From Burkholderiaceae bacterium (lineage in GTDB: Bacteria; Pseudomonadota; Gammaproteobacteria; Burkholderiales; Burkholderiaceae_D): 64,000 nt of DNA. The notes below the pieces were generated by a model. It saw only the letters and a list, made by a program, of their open reading frames with translations, did no database searches and had not been told where the DNA came from. The DNA lies in contig JAFANH010000010.1 of assembly GCA_019232795.1 (NCBI GenBank), positions 1 to 64,000 of the forward strand, given 5' to 3'. Of this stretch, positions 26,576 to 36,940 are shown piece by piece (position 1 is the first letter of the stretch; the number at the start of each line of letters is the position of its first letter). Position numbers and translations under genes: made by a program.

Positions 26576-27094
26576 TTACTGACGACTCTGGGTCGAGAAA
26601 TCTGTCAGTAACACGGCCTGCACGCGCTGGGCGCCGAACGCCGCGTTGGTGCCTTTCGTCAACGCATCCTGCAGGTTCTGTAAGCCGCCAGGCGATTTGA
26701 TCGTGCCGGCATTGACGTTATCAGCCAGCAGCTGTTTGAGGACGATGTCCAGCCCCTTCTGGTTTTCCTTGACCCAGCCGGTATCGTCGGCATTGGTCTG
26801 CACGGACAGGGTGGCGATAATCGTATACTTTTGCGCCTCGACCTGGTAGGGCCCGGCTACGGTCGAGCTAAGCTTTGGCACTTCGACGACATCGGCCTTG
26901 CGTGCATGGGTCCAGACAAAGGCCGAAATTGCCGCCAGCGCGACCACCACCACAGCAATCAGGACAGCGAGGAAATTGTCGCGTGCCCTGGTGTCGGGGA
27001 CCGCCGGCGCCGGCCGCTTGAAGCGCTCGGCCGCGGATTGATCCACCGCTTGCTGGATGAAAGACGGTACGCGGCTGGCAGACTTTGTGCTCAT
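26576..27094 (-). CDS. Membrane-anchored protein with a FliL-like C-terminal domain
   Basis: This 172-residue protein has one transmembrane helix (about 41-63). A periplasmic domain follows, whose end (LKQLLADNVNAGTIKSPGGLQNLQDAL and then RVQAVLLTDFSTQ) resembles the last helix and strand of the flagellar protein FliL. No other flagellar gene is nearby. It overlaps the MAPEG gene by ATGA and is downstream of it, so they are co-translated. The function is not known, and FliL relationship is a pattern judgement. Confidence 0.6.
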   Translation of the reverse strand: MSTKSASRVPSFIQQAVDQSAAERFKRPAPAVPDTRARDNFLAVLIAVVVVALAAISAFVWTHARKADVVEVPKLSSTVAGPYQVEAQKYTIIATLSVQTNADDTGWVKENQKGLDIVLKQLLADNVNAGTIKSPGGLQNLQDALTKGTNAAFGAQRVQAVLLTDFSTQSRQ

Positions 27095-27474
27095 TTCGTT
27101 ATTAACCCCACTGCTGTACCGATCATCAGCGCCAGAGACGCCAACGAGGTAATCGTGAAACCAAGACTGCGCTTGGCTGGTTCTTTGTAATAGCCTAGCG
27201 CATACACAATACGGCCGATCGACCAGACAAAACCACCGATCGCCGCAACCTTATCGCCCTCGAAATAGGCACACATCCACAGTGCCGGGAAAAACACCAC
27301 CATCTGTTCGACGGTGTTGGCCTGCACGCGCAACACACTTTGGAATTCGACCGGACCATCCGTCGCCGGCGCATTGATCTTGAATTTTCCGCGCGCCTGA
27401 CCGACCTTCATCAGCATCCACGCATACACCATCAACGCTGCCAGAGTTGCCCAAGCTGTCCACTGCAATGCCAT
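27091..27474 (-). CDS. MAPEG-family membrane protein
   Basis: This is a 127-residue protein with four hydrophobic helices. It carries the MAPEG signature FQSVLRVQANTVEQMVVFFPALW followed by GFVWSIGRIVYALGYYKEPAKRSLGF. The family includes microsomal glutathione transferases and eicosanoid enzymes. Bacterial members are usually of unknown substrate, with glutathione-dependent detoxification suspected. It is the first gene of a two-gene unit with the FliL-like protein. Confidence 0.9.
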   Translation of the reverse strand: MALQWTAWATLAALMVYAWMLMKVGQARGKFKINAPATDGPVEFQSVLRVQANTVEQMVVFFPALWMCAYFEGDKVAAIGGFVWSIGRIVYALGYYKEPAKRSLGFTITSLASLALMIGTAVGLITK

Positions 27475-27598
27475 CGTATTCTCCCTGTTTTTTATAAAGC
27501 CGGTTCGGCTTGGAGAAATTCTATAACGGAGGCGGAACGTTCACATGATAACGTTAAATTTCCGCACAGCAATACTCAGATTGGCAATTTATGGCTAA

Positions 27599-28615
<1,017 letters not shown>

Positions 28616-28625
28616 CGCTGACAAA

Positions 28626-29087
28626 TTAGTTTTTGTCGACGACCTTGCTGAAAAAATCGTAGATGCCGTTCTCGCCCATGCTGCGCGCATCGGCCAGTTC
28701 GCCGCCCTTGGTCGAATACAGGATCTTGTTGTCGGCTGTCAGCACCACCGCGGCCGGAATGCCTTTCTTGATCGGGTTGCCATAGGTCTCTGCAATGTCG
28801 AGGTTCTTGTCGAAATTGCCGACGTCGACCTTGATCACCACGAACTTGCCGTCGATCAGCGGCGCGCTCTTGCCATGCAAGGCCTTGTCGAGTTCGCGGC
28901 AATCCTTGCACCAGTTGGCGCCGAAGACCAGCAGCACTTCCTTGTGCGCGCTCTGCGCGTCCGCCAACGCATGGCTGATGCCGGCATGGGCGTCGGCGCT
29001 TTCATCGTACGGCAGGTCGGCCGCCATGGCATGCGACATGAACAGGGCAGCCAAGGCTGCAATCAATAAACCCAACAGCTTTTTCAT
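28626..29087 (-). CDS. Secreted thioredoxin-like protein
   Basis: This encodes 153 residues with a signal peptide (MKKLLGLLIAALAALFMSHAMA). One thioredoxin domain carries the redox site GANWCKDCRELDKAL (CKDC). The pattern resembles the C-terminal domain of DsbD and related periplasmic thiol-disulfide proteins rather than cytoplasmic thioredoxin. It is probably periplasmic and reduces or senses disulfides. It is sandwiched between the aminopeptidase and ltaE genes on the same strand; the partner protein is not apparent. Confidence 0.86.
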   Translation of the reverse strand: MKKLLGLLIAALAALFMSHAMAADLPYDESADAHAGISHALADAQSAHKEVLLVFGANWCKDCRELDKALHGKSAPLIDGKFVVIKVDVGNFDKNLDIAETYGNPIKKGIPAAVVLTADNKILYSTKGGELADARSMGENGIYDFFSKVVDKN

Positions 29088-29110
29088 TTCACACCTCATT
29101 CGTCAACTCA

Positions 29111-30922
29111 TTAAATTGCCGCCGTACGTATTTCCAGCCAGTCCTTGGCACTGCCTTCAAGCAGCGGCGACAAGCGCTCGCGCACGACTGCGTGATAGCG
29201 GTTCAACCATGCGATCTCGTCGGCGCGCAGCAATGCCACGTCGAGGCAGCGCGTATCGATCGGGCACAGCGTCAAAGTCTCGAATTCGAGGAATTCGCCG
29301 AACTCGGTCGTTCCCGCCGAACGGTTCAACACCAGGTTTTCGATGCGCACACCCCACTTCTCGGGGCGGTAGATGCCGGGTTCGATCGAAGTGATCATGC
29401 CAGGCTCCATCGCCGTCTGCGGCTCCGGCATCGCATAACAGGATATCGATTGCGGTCCTTCGTGCACGTTCAGAAAGTAACCGACGCCGTGGCCGGTGCC
29501 GTGGCCGTAATCGACGCCGTCGGCCCAGATCGGCGCACGTGCGATCGCGTCCAGCATCGGCGACTTCGCACCGCGCGGGAAACGCGTGCTCGACAGTGCG
29601 ATCACGCCCTTCAGCACCAGCGTGCAATCGCGCTTTTGCGCAGCCGAGGGCTGGCCGATGGCGACCACGCGCGTGATGTCGGTGGTGCCGCCCAGATATT
29701 GGCCGCCCGAATCGATCAGCAGCAGTCCGTCGCCTTCGATCACCGCATGCGATTCCGGCGTGGCGTGGTAGTGCGGCATGGCGCCGTTGCCGTTGAAGCC
29801 GGCAATCGTGCCGAAACTCGGGCTGACGAAGCCTGGCCGGCGCGCGCGCGCCTCGCAAATCTGTTCGTCTATCGTCAATTCCGTCACGCTTTCCTTGCCC
29901 AGGGCGCCTTCGAGCCAGGCAAAGAATTCGCACAGGGCCGCACCATCCTGCTCCATCGCGGCGCGCACGTGGCCGGCCTCGGCCTCGCTCTTGCGCGACT
30001 TCGCAAACTGGGTCGGATTGATCGCTTCGACCACTTTCATCGCAGCCGGCACCGCTTGCCGCAAACCGAACGTGATGCGGCGCGGATCCAGCAACAGACT
30101 ATCGGCCGCGGGCAGCGCACTCAGGGCTGCGGCCGCATCCGCATACGCGGCGGCCTCGACGCCGTCCTTGGCCAGCGCCGCACGCACTTCCTGCGGCACT
30201 TTGCCCTCGGCCACATACAGCGTCGCGCGTTCCAGTCCGATCAGGGCGTGGGCCACGAATACCGGGTTGTAGTTGACGTCCGAGCCGCGCAGGTTGAACA
30301 GGTAGGCGATGTCGTCAAGCGTAGAAATGAAATGCCATTGCGTGCCCTGGCTGCGCATGGTCTCGCGCAGCGCCGCCAGCTTGGAGGCACGCGTCATGGT
30401 CGCTTGCGGCCCCACGTGCTCGTACACAGGTTCGGTCGGCAGGGACGGCCGCTGCGACCAGATGTCGTCGAGCAGATCGCAATCGGTGCGCAAGGCGATG
30501 CGCTTCGCCCCAAGTGCTTGTGCGAGCGCACGCGCGCCGGCCAGCGCCAGCACGGCGCCGTCAACACCTACCGTCTGCCCCTCGCGCAAATTCGCCGCCA
30601 GCCAGTCGATATGGGCCGGACTGGCGTAACCCGCAATCTTCATCAAGGCAATGCCGGTACCCACCAATTCGGTCTCGGCCTGCGACCAGTAACGCGCGTC
30701 GACCCACAGGCCGGCAAATTCGGCGGTGACAATCAGCGTACCGACCGAGCCGGTGAATCCAGACAGCCATTCGCGCCCCTGCCAGCGTTGCGGCAGATAT
30801 TCGGACAAGTGCGGATCAGCCGTCGGCACCACGTAAGCGTCGAGTTGCTGTTGCGCCATGGCATGGCGTAGTGCGTGCAGGCGGGCGCGCGTAGTCGCTT
30901 GGGCGGTATGCAGTGTATCCAT
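29111..30922 (-). CDS. Xaa-Pro aminopeptidase (aminopeptidase P family)
   Basis: This is a 603-residue metallopeptidase that removes N-terminal residues preceding proline. Two creatinase-like N-terminal domains (about 10-310) precede the pita-bread catalytic domain. The metal ligands are seen in LLIDSGGQYLGGTTDITR, GHGTGHGVGYFLNVHEGP and ITSIEPGIYRPEKWGVRIEN. The length and C-terminal extension fit the long, eukaryote-like AMPP group rather than E. coli PepP. The start is MDTLHTAQATTRARLHALR. It is divergent from the prolyl oligopeptidase gene. Confidence 0.94.
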   Translation of the reverse strand: MDTLHTAQATTRARLHALRHAMAQQQLDAYVVPTADPHLSEYLPQRWQGREWLSGFTGSVGTLIVTAEFAGLWVDARYWSQAETELVGTGIALMKIAGYASPAHIDWLAANLREGQTVGVDGAVLALAGARALAQALGAKRIALRTDCDLLDDIWSQRPSLPTEPVYEHVGPQATMTRASKLAALRETMRSQGTQWHFISTLDDIAYLFNLRGSDVNYNPVFVAHALIGLERATLYVAEGKVPQEVRAALAKDGVEAAAYADAAAALSALPAADSLLLDPRRITFGLRQAVPAAMKVVEAINPTQFAKSRKSEAEAGHVRAAMEQDGAALCEFFAWLEGALGKESVTELTIDEQICEARARRPGFVSPSFGTIAGFNGNGAMPHYHATPESHAVIEGDGLLLIDSGGQYLGGTTDITRVVAIGQPSAAQKRDCTLVLKGVIALSSTRFPRGAKSPMLDAIARAPIWADGVDYGHGTGHGVGYFLNVHEGPQSISCYAMPEPQTAMEPGMITSIEPGIYRPEKWGVRIENLVLNRSAGTTEFGEFLEFETLTLCPIDTRCLDVALLRADEIAWLNRYHAVVRERLSPLLEGSAKDWLEIRTAAI

Positions 30923-31133
30923 CGGGAAAATAAAAAGGGCGTGAATAGTCGGGAAAATAAGTGGAGAGAAATCTCGCGGATAGCGACATGATACAGAAAG
31001 CCGCCGCACCGTACCGGAACTGCCGCTGTCACGGCTCCTGCGGGTGCACCCGGATTCTTGTATGCTTGCCGCGCGCACATTGAAATTTAAACAACGTAAA
31101 AAATGCGCATAACTAATTAGGAGCGAACGTCCG

Positions 31134-33299
31134 ATGAAGCCAAGCCCATTGCAACGCCCACGCTGCCTGCTGGTGGCCGCCCTGATCGCCTGCCAGATCG
31201 CCGGCGCCGAAGCCCTTGCCCAACAACCCGAGCAACAGCTGGCCTATCCGCATACGCGCCAGGTCGACCAGGTTGACAACTACTTCGGCACCAAGGTCGC
31301 CGACCCCTACCGCTGGCTCGAAGACGACCACGCCGCCGACACCGAGGCCTGGGTGGCCGCGCAAAACAAGCTGACCTTCGGCTACCTGGCCGCCATCCCC
31401 TACCGCGCTCAGGTGCAACAGCGCGTCAAGGCCCTGGCCAATTACGTGCGCTACAGCGCGCCGTTCAAGAAGAATGGCGACTTGTTCTACTACAAAAACG
31501 ACGGCCTGCAGAACCAGTCCGTGCTTTATACGCAAAAGGGCGGCGACGGCAAACCGGAAGTGCTGCTCGACCCGAACAGTTTTTCCGCCGACGGCACAGT
31601 GCGCCTGACTTCCTTCGTGCTGAGCAAGGATGGCCGCTATGCCGCCTACGGCCGCACCGCCATTCCCGGTTCGGACTGGTACGACTTGTACGTGATGGAC
31701 ATGCAAACGCGCCAGACCCTGCCGGAGGTCTTGCACTGGGCACGCTATGCGCACGCCGCCTGGCGTGGCGACGGCTTCTACTACAGCCGCTATCCCGAGC
31801 CGGAAAAGGGCAAGGAGCTGACCGCGAAGAACGAATACCAGAAAGTGTATTTCCACAAGGTCGGCACGCCGCAAAGCGCCGACACGCTGATCTATGAAGA
31901 CAATGAGCATCCCAGCTATTACGTCGGCGTCGAGACCACGGAAGACGAACGTTTTGCCGTACTCAGCGCGCAAGACCCGAACAAGCGCGGCAACAGCCTG
32001 CTCGTGCGCGACGACGCCAAGGGCGATGCCGCGTTCACGCCCATCATCAAGGAAAACAGCGAAGACAGCTTCGGCGTGGTCGACAACATGGCCGACAAGC
32101 TGCTGATCCAGACCAACCGCAATGCGCCGAACCAGAAAGTCATGTTGTACGACCCGGCCCATCCGGCCGAGGCCGATTGGACCACGGTCTTGCCGGAAAA
32201 GCCCGAGCCGATGGAAAACGTGGCGGCCACCGGCGGCAAGCTGTTCGTCACCTACCTCAAGGATGTCAGTGCCCGCACCATGGTCTACGACCGCGACGGC
32301 AAGTTCGAGAACGAGATCGCCCTGCCCGGCCCCGGTACCGTAGGCGGCTTTTACGGCGAGAAAGGCGACAAGGACACCTACTACGTCTTCACGACCATGA
32401 ATTACCCGCCGACCATCTTCCGCTACGACATCGCCGGCCGCACCTCCGAGCTGTACCGCGCGCCGGAAATCCCCGGCTTCAAGTCGGATCAGTACGAGAG
32501 CAAGCAGGTGTTCTACCGCAGCAAGGACGGCACGCGCATACCGATGTTCCTGGTCTACAAGAAGGGCTTGAAGCAGGACGGCAAGAACCCGGCCATCCTG
32601 TACGGTTACGGCGGCTTCGACATCACCATCAACCCCGGTTTCAGTGCGCCGCGCATCGCCTGGCTCGAGCAAGGCGGCATCTTCGCCATTGCCAACTTGC
32701 GCGGCGGCGGCGAGTACGGCGAGAAGTGGCATGAAGCCGGCATGAAGCTGAACAAGCAAAACGTGTTCGACGACTGTATCGCCGCCGCCGAATACCTGAT
32801 CAGGGAAAAATACACGTCGCCGCAGCGTCTCGCCCTGCAGGGCGGCAGCAACGGCGGCTTGCTGGTAGGCGCCGTGGTCAACCAGCGGCCAGACCTGTTC
32901 AGGGTCGCACTGCCCGAAGTCGGCGTGATGGATATGCTGCGCTTCCAGAAATTCACGGCCGGCGTCGGCTGGGTTTCCGACTACGGCTCCAGTGACGACG
33001 AAACGCAGTTCCATTACCTGCTCGGCTATTCGCCGCTGCACAACATCAAGGCCGGTGCGAAATATCCGGCCATCCTGGCGCTGACTTCGGACCACGACGA
33101 CCGCGTCGTGCCGGCCCACTCGTTCAAATACATGGCCACCATGCAGGCCAGGAACCCGCACGGCGCACCGGCCCTGATCCGCATCGAGACGCACTCCGGC
33201 CATGGGGCCAGCAACCTGAGCAAGAATCTCGAGCAGACGGCGGATATCTATGCCTTCACCTGGAAAAACATGGGCATTACCCCCAGGTACCCGCACTGA
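31134..33299 (+). CDS. Prolyl oligopeptidase family serine peptidase (S9A)
   Basis: This 721-residue enzyme cleaves short peptides after proline. A signal peptide (up to EALAQQ, near residue 32) predicts a periplasmic location. The N-terminal beta-propeller (about 90-440) includes [17 protein letters not shown]. The C-terminal hydrolase has the nucleophile Ser572 in [13 protein letters not shown], the Asp in [15 protein letters not shown] (653-657) and the His in SGHGA (His690). The upstream divergent aminopeptidase P handles related Xaa-Pro substrates. GGAGCG precedes the start. Confidence 0.96.
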   Translation: MKPSPLQRPRCLLVAALIACQIAGAEALAQQPEQQLAYPHTRQVDQVDNYFGTKVADPYRWLEDDHAADTEAWVAAQNKLTFGYLAAIPYRAQVQQRVKALANYVRYSAPFKKNGDLFYYKNDGLQNQSVLYTQKGGDGKPEVLLDPNSFSADGTVRLTSFVLSKDGRYAAYGRTAIPGSDWYDLYVMDMQTRQTLPEVLHWARYAHAAWRGDGFYYSRYPEPEKGKELTAKNEYQKVYFHKVGTPQSADTLIYEDNEHPSYYVGVETTEDERFAVLSAQDPNKRGNSLLVRDDAKGDAAFTPIIKENSEDSFGVVDNMADKLLIQTNRNAPNQKVMLYDPAHPAEADWTTVLPEKPEPMENVAATGGKLFVTYLKDVSARTMVYDRDGKFENEIALPGPGTVGGFYGEKGDKDTYYVFTTMNYPPTIFRYDIAGRTSELYRAPEIPGFKSDQYESKQVFYRSKDGTRIPMFLVYKKGLKQDGKNPAILYGYGGFDITINPGFSAPRIAWLEQGGIFAIANLRGGGEYGEKWHEAGMKLNKQNVFDDCIAAAEYLIREKYTSPQRLALQGGSNGGLLVGAVVNQRPDLFRVALPEVGVMDMLRFQKFTAGVGWVSDYGSSDDETQFHYLLGYSPLHNIKAGAKYPAILALTSDHDDRVVPAHSFKYMATMQARNPHGAPALIRIETHSGHGASNLSKNLEQTADIYAFTWKNMGITPRYPH

Positions 33300-33306
33300 G
33301 GCCGAC

Positions 33307-33675
33307 ATGGCGAGCAAAGCCAAGAAACTGTCGTTCGCCAAGCTGCGCGAAGTGTGTGCCGCCATGCCGGCGGCGACCGAGGATGTGAAATGGGGTGCCG
33401 ACCTGGTTTATTCGATCGGCGGGAAGATGTTCGCGGTCACCGGGCTGGAAGTCGATTCGAAGTTTGCGTTCAAAGTCGAGGACGACCGCTTCCTGGAATT
33501 GACTGACATACCCGGTATTGCACCTTCACCCTATCTGGCGCGCATGAAGTGGGTACAGATCGCGCCGGACTGCGCGTTGAGCCAGGAGGACGCCGCAGCG
33601 CTGGTGCGGCGGTCTTATGAACTGGTATTCGCCAAGCTGACGAAAAAATTGCAGCGCGAGATATCAGGCGGGTGA
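33307..33675 (+). CDS. MmcQ/YjbR-family protein
   Basis: This is a 122-residue small basic/acidic protein of the YjbR (CyaY-like fold, MmcQ) family. It contains AMPAATEDVKWGADLVYSIGGKMFAV and SPYLARMKWVQIAP. E. coli YjbR has been proposed to bind DNA, but its role is unclear. It starts eight bases after the prolyl oligopeptidase stop and is likely co-transcribed. Its stop codon lies in a 10-base tandem duplication, and a bidirectional terminator follows. Confidence 0.88.
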   Translation: MASKAKKLSFAKLREVCAAMPAATEDVKWGADLVYSIGGKMFAVTGLEVDSKFAFKVEDDRFLELTDIPGIAPSPYLARMKWVQIAPDCALSQEDAAALVRRSYELVFAKLTKKLQREISGG

Positions 33676-33687
33676 AAGCGGGTGAAT
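33668..33687. repeat. 10-base tandem duplication across a stop codon
   Basis: GCGGGTGAAA (33668-33677) is followed by GCGGGTGAAT (33678-33687), with a decayed third unit after it. The first copy contains the TGA stop of the YjbR-like gene. Confidence 0.75.
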
Positions 33688-33704
33688 GAGAGCGGGAGAT
33701 TAAA

Positions 33705-33730
33705 AAAAGAGGTGCCGAAGCACCTCTTTT
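33705..33730. terminator. Bidirectional intrinsic terminator
   Basis: AAAAGAGGTGC (33705-33715) and GCACCTCTTTT (33720-33730) form an 11-bp stem with a CGAA tetraloop. A and T tracts lie on both sides. It serves the convergent YjbR-like and MBL-fold genes. Confidence 0.9.
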
Positions 33731-33751
33731 CTCACGCCATCCGGGAACGGC

Positions 33752-34729
33752 TTAATTGCGCACCACCGAATAATTGACCGGCACCCAGACATAGCCCTTG
33801 CCCTCGGCACGCAAGCGCCCCAGGCCCGGGAAGGAGATATGTGCGCCGGCCACGATGTAGCCTTCCTTCGCCGCCTCCGCATACACCTTGTGGCGCATGG
33901 CGAGGCCGGCCTTGGTATCCGAATCGAAATTCATCAAGACGTCGGGATGGCCAAGCTGCACCGAAGCCACGTGGATCAGGTCGCCCCACACCACCATCTT
34001 CTGGCCCTTGCTCTCGACCGCGTAGGAAGTGTGGCCCGGCGTGTGGCCGTAAGTCGATTCCGATTTCACGCCCGGCACCAGTTCGACGCTGCCTTCGAAG
34101 GGCTTGAACTTGCCGGCCTGGATGTAGGGAGCCAACGCCGCCTGCGCATTCTCGAACCCGCCCTTGCGGTCGGCCGGAGCCTTGTCCATGTTTTCCTTGC
34201 TCAGCCAATAGTCGGACTCGCGCTTGTCCATGCGCACGACCGCATTCGGGAACGCTGCCTTGCCGTCAGCCAGCAAACCGCCGATATGGTCGCCGTGCAT
34301 ATGCGTGATGTAGACCTCATCGACCTGTTCCGGCTGGTAGCCGGCGGCCTTCAGGCTGTTCAACAGATTGCCCAGCGTCGGCCCGAAGAACTTGCCGGCG
34401 CCAGTGTCGATCAATACCAGCTTGCCGCCGGTATTGACGAGAAAACCGTTGAACGAAGTTTCCAGCGGCGTCTTCAGGTAAGACTTGGCCAGCACCGTGC
34501 CGACTTCAGCCGGCTTGATATTGCCGAGAATCTTGTCGGCCGGCAGTTCGGTCGTGCCGTCCGACAAGGCTGTGACTTCAAAATCGCCGACCATGGTGCG
34601 GTAATAACCAGGCGCGGAAGCCTTGACCATGGGCGCTTCGGCCAGCGCGACGCCAGGCGCTGCAACGCCGGCGGCAAAGGCGGCCGCGATTGCCAATACA
34701 CCGGCGCGCAAAATACGGGAAGTGTTCAT
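33752..34729 (-). CDS. Secreted MBL-fold metallo-hydrolase
   Basis: This is a 325-residue protein with a signal peptide (MNTSRILRAGVLAIAAAFAAG, ending near ALAEAP). It has the metallo-beta-lactamase zinc motif ITHMHGDHIGG, then TYGHTPGHTSYAV and VWGDLIHVASVQ. The layout resembles periplasmic quorum-quenching or beta-lactamase-like hydrolases, but the substrate cannot be told. I chose the start at MNTSRIL because the upstream in-frame Met has no signal-peptide logic. It is transcribed alone between two terminators. Confidence 0.88.
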   Translation of the reverse strand: MNTSRILRAGVLAIAAAFAAGVAAPGVALAEAPMVKASAPGYYRTMVGDFEVTALSDGTTELPADKILGNIKPAEVGTVLAKSYLKTPLETSFNGFLVNTGGKLVLIDTGAGKFFGPTLGNLLNSLKAAGYQPEQVDEVYITHMHGDHIGGLLADGKAAFPNAVVRMDKRESDYWLSKENMDKAPADRKGGFENAQAALAPYIQAGKFKPFEGSVELVPGVKSESTYGHTPGHTSYAVESKGQKMVVWGDLIHVASVQLGHPDVLMNFDSDTKAGLAMRHKVYAEAAKEGYIVAGAHISFPGLGRLRAEGKGYVWVPVNYSVVRN

Positions 34730-34834
34730 CGGTTTTTCTCCTGATGCTTTTTGGGATGAGGGGATGGAATAACACGGAGCGAGCCGATTGTACTCTTTTG
34801 CCAATTTTTTCACTTATACGGTTCGTAAACGAAA

Positions 34835-34856
34835 ATGGCGGCCCGCAGGCCGCCAT
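34835..34856 (-). terminator. Intrinsic terminator after the POT transporter gene
   Basis: ATGGCGGCC (34835-34843) and GGCCGCCAT (34848-34856) pair around CGCA. On the minus strand the stem is followed by TTTTC. It lies 22 bases beyond the POT gene stop. Confidence 0.8.
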
Positions 34857-34877
34857 CTTTTCTATACGGAGATTTGT

Positions 34878-36269
34878 TTATGCCGCTCCGCTAGGCTCCA
34901 CTTGCAGCGGCGGATTTTCCGTAATCGCTTCCGCGCCATGCATCCAGTCGACCACCTTGCCGGACAAGAACCACAGGATGACCGCAAACGCCGCCAGCGT
35001 ACCGGCCAAGCCGGCGAACACGGTCAATTCTCCGGCCTGTTCCGCGAACACGCCAATCTTGCCGGCCAGGTAGTTCGCCACCGAGTTGGTCAGGAACCAG
35101 CAGCCCATCATCAAGCTGGCCAGGCGCAGGGGTGCGAGTTTGGTCACCATGGACAAGCCCACCGGCGAAATGCACAGCTCGCCCATGGTATGGAACAGGT
35201 AAGCGAGAATCAGCCAGATCATGTTGGCCTTGCCATGCGCACCTTGATCGAACACTGCTGCGACCATGGCCACGAAGCCTATGCCGGTAAACAGCAGGCC
35301 CATCACCATCTTGATCGGAGTCGGCATGGCCTTGCCCCGCTTGGCCAATCCCACCCACAACATGCCGAACACCGGTGCCAGCAGAATGATGAACATCGAA
35401 TTGACCGACTGGAACCAGCCGGCCGGTATTTCGAAGCTGCCCAGCATGCGGTCGGTCTTTTCCGAGGCATACAAGTTCATCAGGCCGCCGGCCTGCTCGA
35501 ACGCAGCCCAGAACAGCACGACGAACACGAACAGCATGAAGACCACCCGCAGACGGTCGCGTTCCACCGAGGTCAAAGGATTCTTAACGCCGCCGGCCAG
35601 GGCCTTGGAGCGTTGTGCCGACGGCTGCTTGCCGAGGTCGCCGATGAAGCGCGGGGCCAGGAAGATCTGGATCAATGCCGACAGGGTCATGCCGCAACCG
35701 GCGGCGAAATAACCATATTTCCATGCGACCTTCTCACCGAAATAGGAACAGACCAGCGGCGCCAGGAAAGCGCCGAGATTGACACCCATGTAGAAGATCG
35801 AAAACGCGGCATCGCGGCGCGCATCGCCGGGGCGGTACAGCTCGCCGACCATGGTCGAGATGTTCGCCTTGAACAGACCGTTACCGGAAATCAGCACCGC
35901 CAGGCCTATGTAAAACATGGTCAGGTCCTTGGCGACGCTGGCAGACAGAATGAATTGCCCGGCCGACATGATGATGGCGCCCATCACGACGGCGCGGCGC
36001 TGGCCGAGGAAATTGTCAGCGAGCCAGCCGCCGACCAGCGGCGTGAAATAACTGAAGCCGGTATAGATGCCGTACAGTTCGAGCGCTTGCGAATTGGTCC
36101 AGCCGAAGCCGGGGTTGGCCGCCTCGGTAGCAGCCACCATGGTCAAGACCAGCAGCGCGCGCATACCGTAATAGCTGAAGCGTTCCCACATCTCGGTGGC
36201 GAACAGCAGGAATAAACCCTTGGGATGGCCGAGGATTTCGCCCTCGGGGATGTTGAGGTCGTTGCTCAT
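34878..36269 (-). CDS. Proton-dependent oligopeptide transporter (POT family)
   Basis: This is a 463-residue inner-membrane symporter importing di- and tripeptides. Its 12-14 helices follow the POT plan. The start carries GHPKGLFLLFATEMWERFSYYGMRALLVL, where the ExxERFxYY motif couples protons, and later PLVGGWLADNFLGQRRAVVMG. Nearby proline-specific peptidases could process imported or periplasmic peptides, though co-regulation is not shown. The start is preceded by AGGAGAAG on the minus strand. Confidence 0.96.
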   Translation of the reverse strand: MSNDLNIPEGEILGHPKGLFLLFATEMWERFSYYGMRALLVLTMVAATEAANPGFGWTNSQALELYGIYTGFSYFTPLVGGWLADNFLGQRRAVVMGAIIMSAGQFILSASVAKDLTMFYIGLAVLISGNGLFKANISTMVGELYRPGDARRDAAFSIFYMGVNLGAFLAPLVCSYFGEKVAWKYGYFAAGCGMTLSALIQIFLAPRFIGDLGKQPSAQRSKALAGGVKNPLTSVERDRLRVVFMLFVFVVLFWAAFEQAGGLMNLYASEKTDRMLGSFEIPAGWFQSVNSMFIILLAPVFGMLWVGLAKRGKAMPTPIKMVMGLLFTGIGFVAMVAAVFDQGAHGKANMIWLILAYLFHTMGELCISPVGLSMVTKLAPLRLASLMMGCWFLTNSVANYLAGKIGVFAEQAGELTVFAGLAGTLAAFAVILWFLSGKVVDWMHGAEAITENPPLQVEPSGAA

Positions 36270-36406
36270 GTCTTCTCCTGTTTCCTTGCGATTTTCCTTA
36301 TGGGTTCACCGCATGTAATTTGAATTTTGCGCGTACTTTAACATGCAAAACGCGCTTTTCCGGGTTTTCGTGGGATGATGCCCGCCTCCCCCTCTGCTCG
36401 CCTCTC

Positions 36407-36892
36407 ATGCGCAATCTTTTCGCGAAATGCTCGGAACGGCTGGGTCGGCTGCACCCCGCGCTATTCGTGTACCTGGTCTTGTTTTTTTCCTACGCCGTGC
36501 TGCTGCCGCAAGTCGCGCTTGAAGCCGTCATCCATAACGAGGCACTGCACATCAACGGCGGCCCCAGCAATCTACCGGCGTTCGGGCCGGTGGGCAGGTT
36601 GATAGTTGCTTCGTTGATTGCCCCGCTGGTTGAAACCGCGCTGTTTCAATGGGCGCCAATCCGCCTGTTACACACTTGGCTGCGCCAGCCGGCCTGGCTC
36701 GCCGTACTGGTTTCGGCCGTCTTGTTCGGCATGGGCCACACCTATAGCCTCGGTTACGTGGTGTTTACCTTCCTGGTCGGCCTGGTGCTGGCCTTCGGTT
36801 TCCAGGCGAAGAATTACCGCGGGGGGCATCCCTATCTGCTGATCTGCATCGTGCATGCATTGCGCAATGTGATTGCCGTCTTTCTGATGTAG
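36407..36892 (+). CDS. CPBP-family intramembrane protease homologue with degenerate motif 1
   Basis: This is a 161-residue membrane protein with several helices. Motif 1 of the family is normally EExxxR; here it reads ETALFQ in APLVETALFQWAPIR, so the second Glu and the Arg are changed. Other motifs look kept: LFGMGHTYSLGYVVFTFLVGLVLAF and IVHALRNVIAVF. Activity is therefore uncertain. The start ATG 36407 follows a poor ribosome site. The gene sits alone between the POT gene and the flavin oxidoreductase. Confidence 0.75.
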   Translation: MRNLFAKCSERLGRLHPALFVYLVLFFSYAVLLPQVALEAVIHNEALHINGGPSNLPAFGPVGRLIVASLIAPLVETALFQWAPIRLLHTWLRQPAWLAVLVSAVLFGMGHTYSLGYVVFTFLVGLVLAFGFQAKNYRGGHPYLLICIVHALRNVIAVFLM

Positions 36893-36940
36893 GCAGGCCG
36901 AAGACCCACATCTTCGGCCGCCATGACAAGTGGAAGCAGC

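Noticed and set aside
29192-30871. Long plus-strand open frame over the aminopeptidase P gene (559 codons)
   Set aside because: Arg/His/Gln-rich shadow composition; the opposite strand has intact metal-binding motifs.
31113-33365. Long minus-strand open frame over the prolyl oligopeptidase (750 codons)
   Set aside because: Antisense shadow: Val/Ala/Gly/His-rich with no recognisable domain, opposite a gene with a complete catalytic triad.
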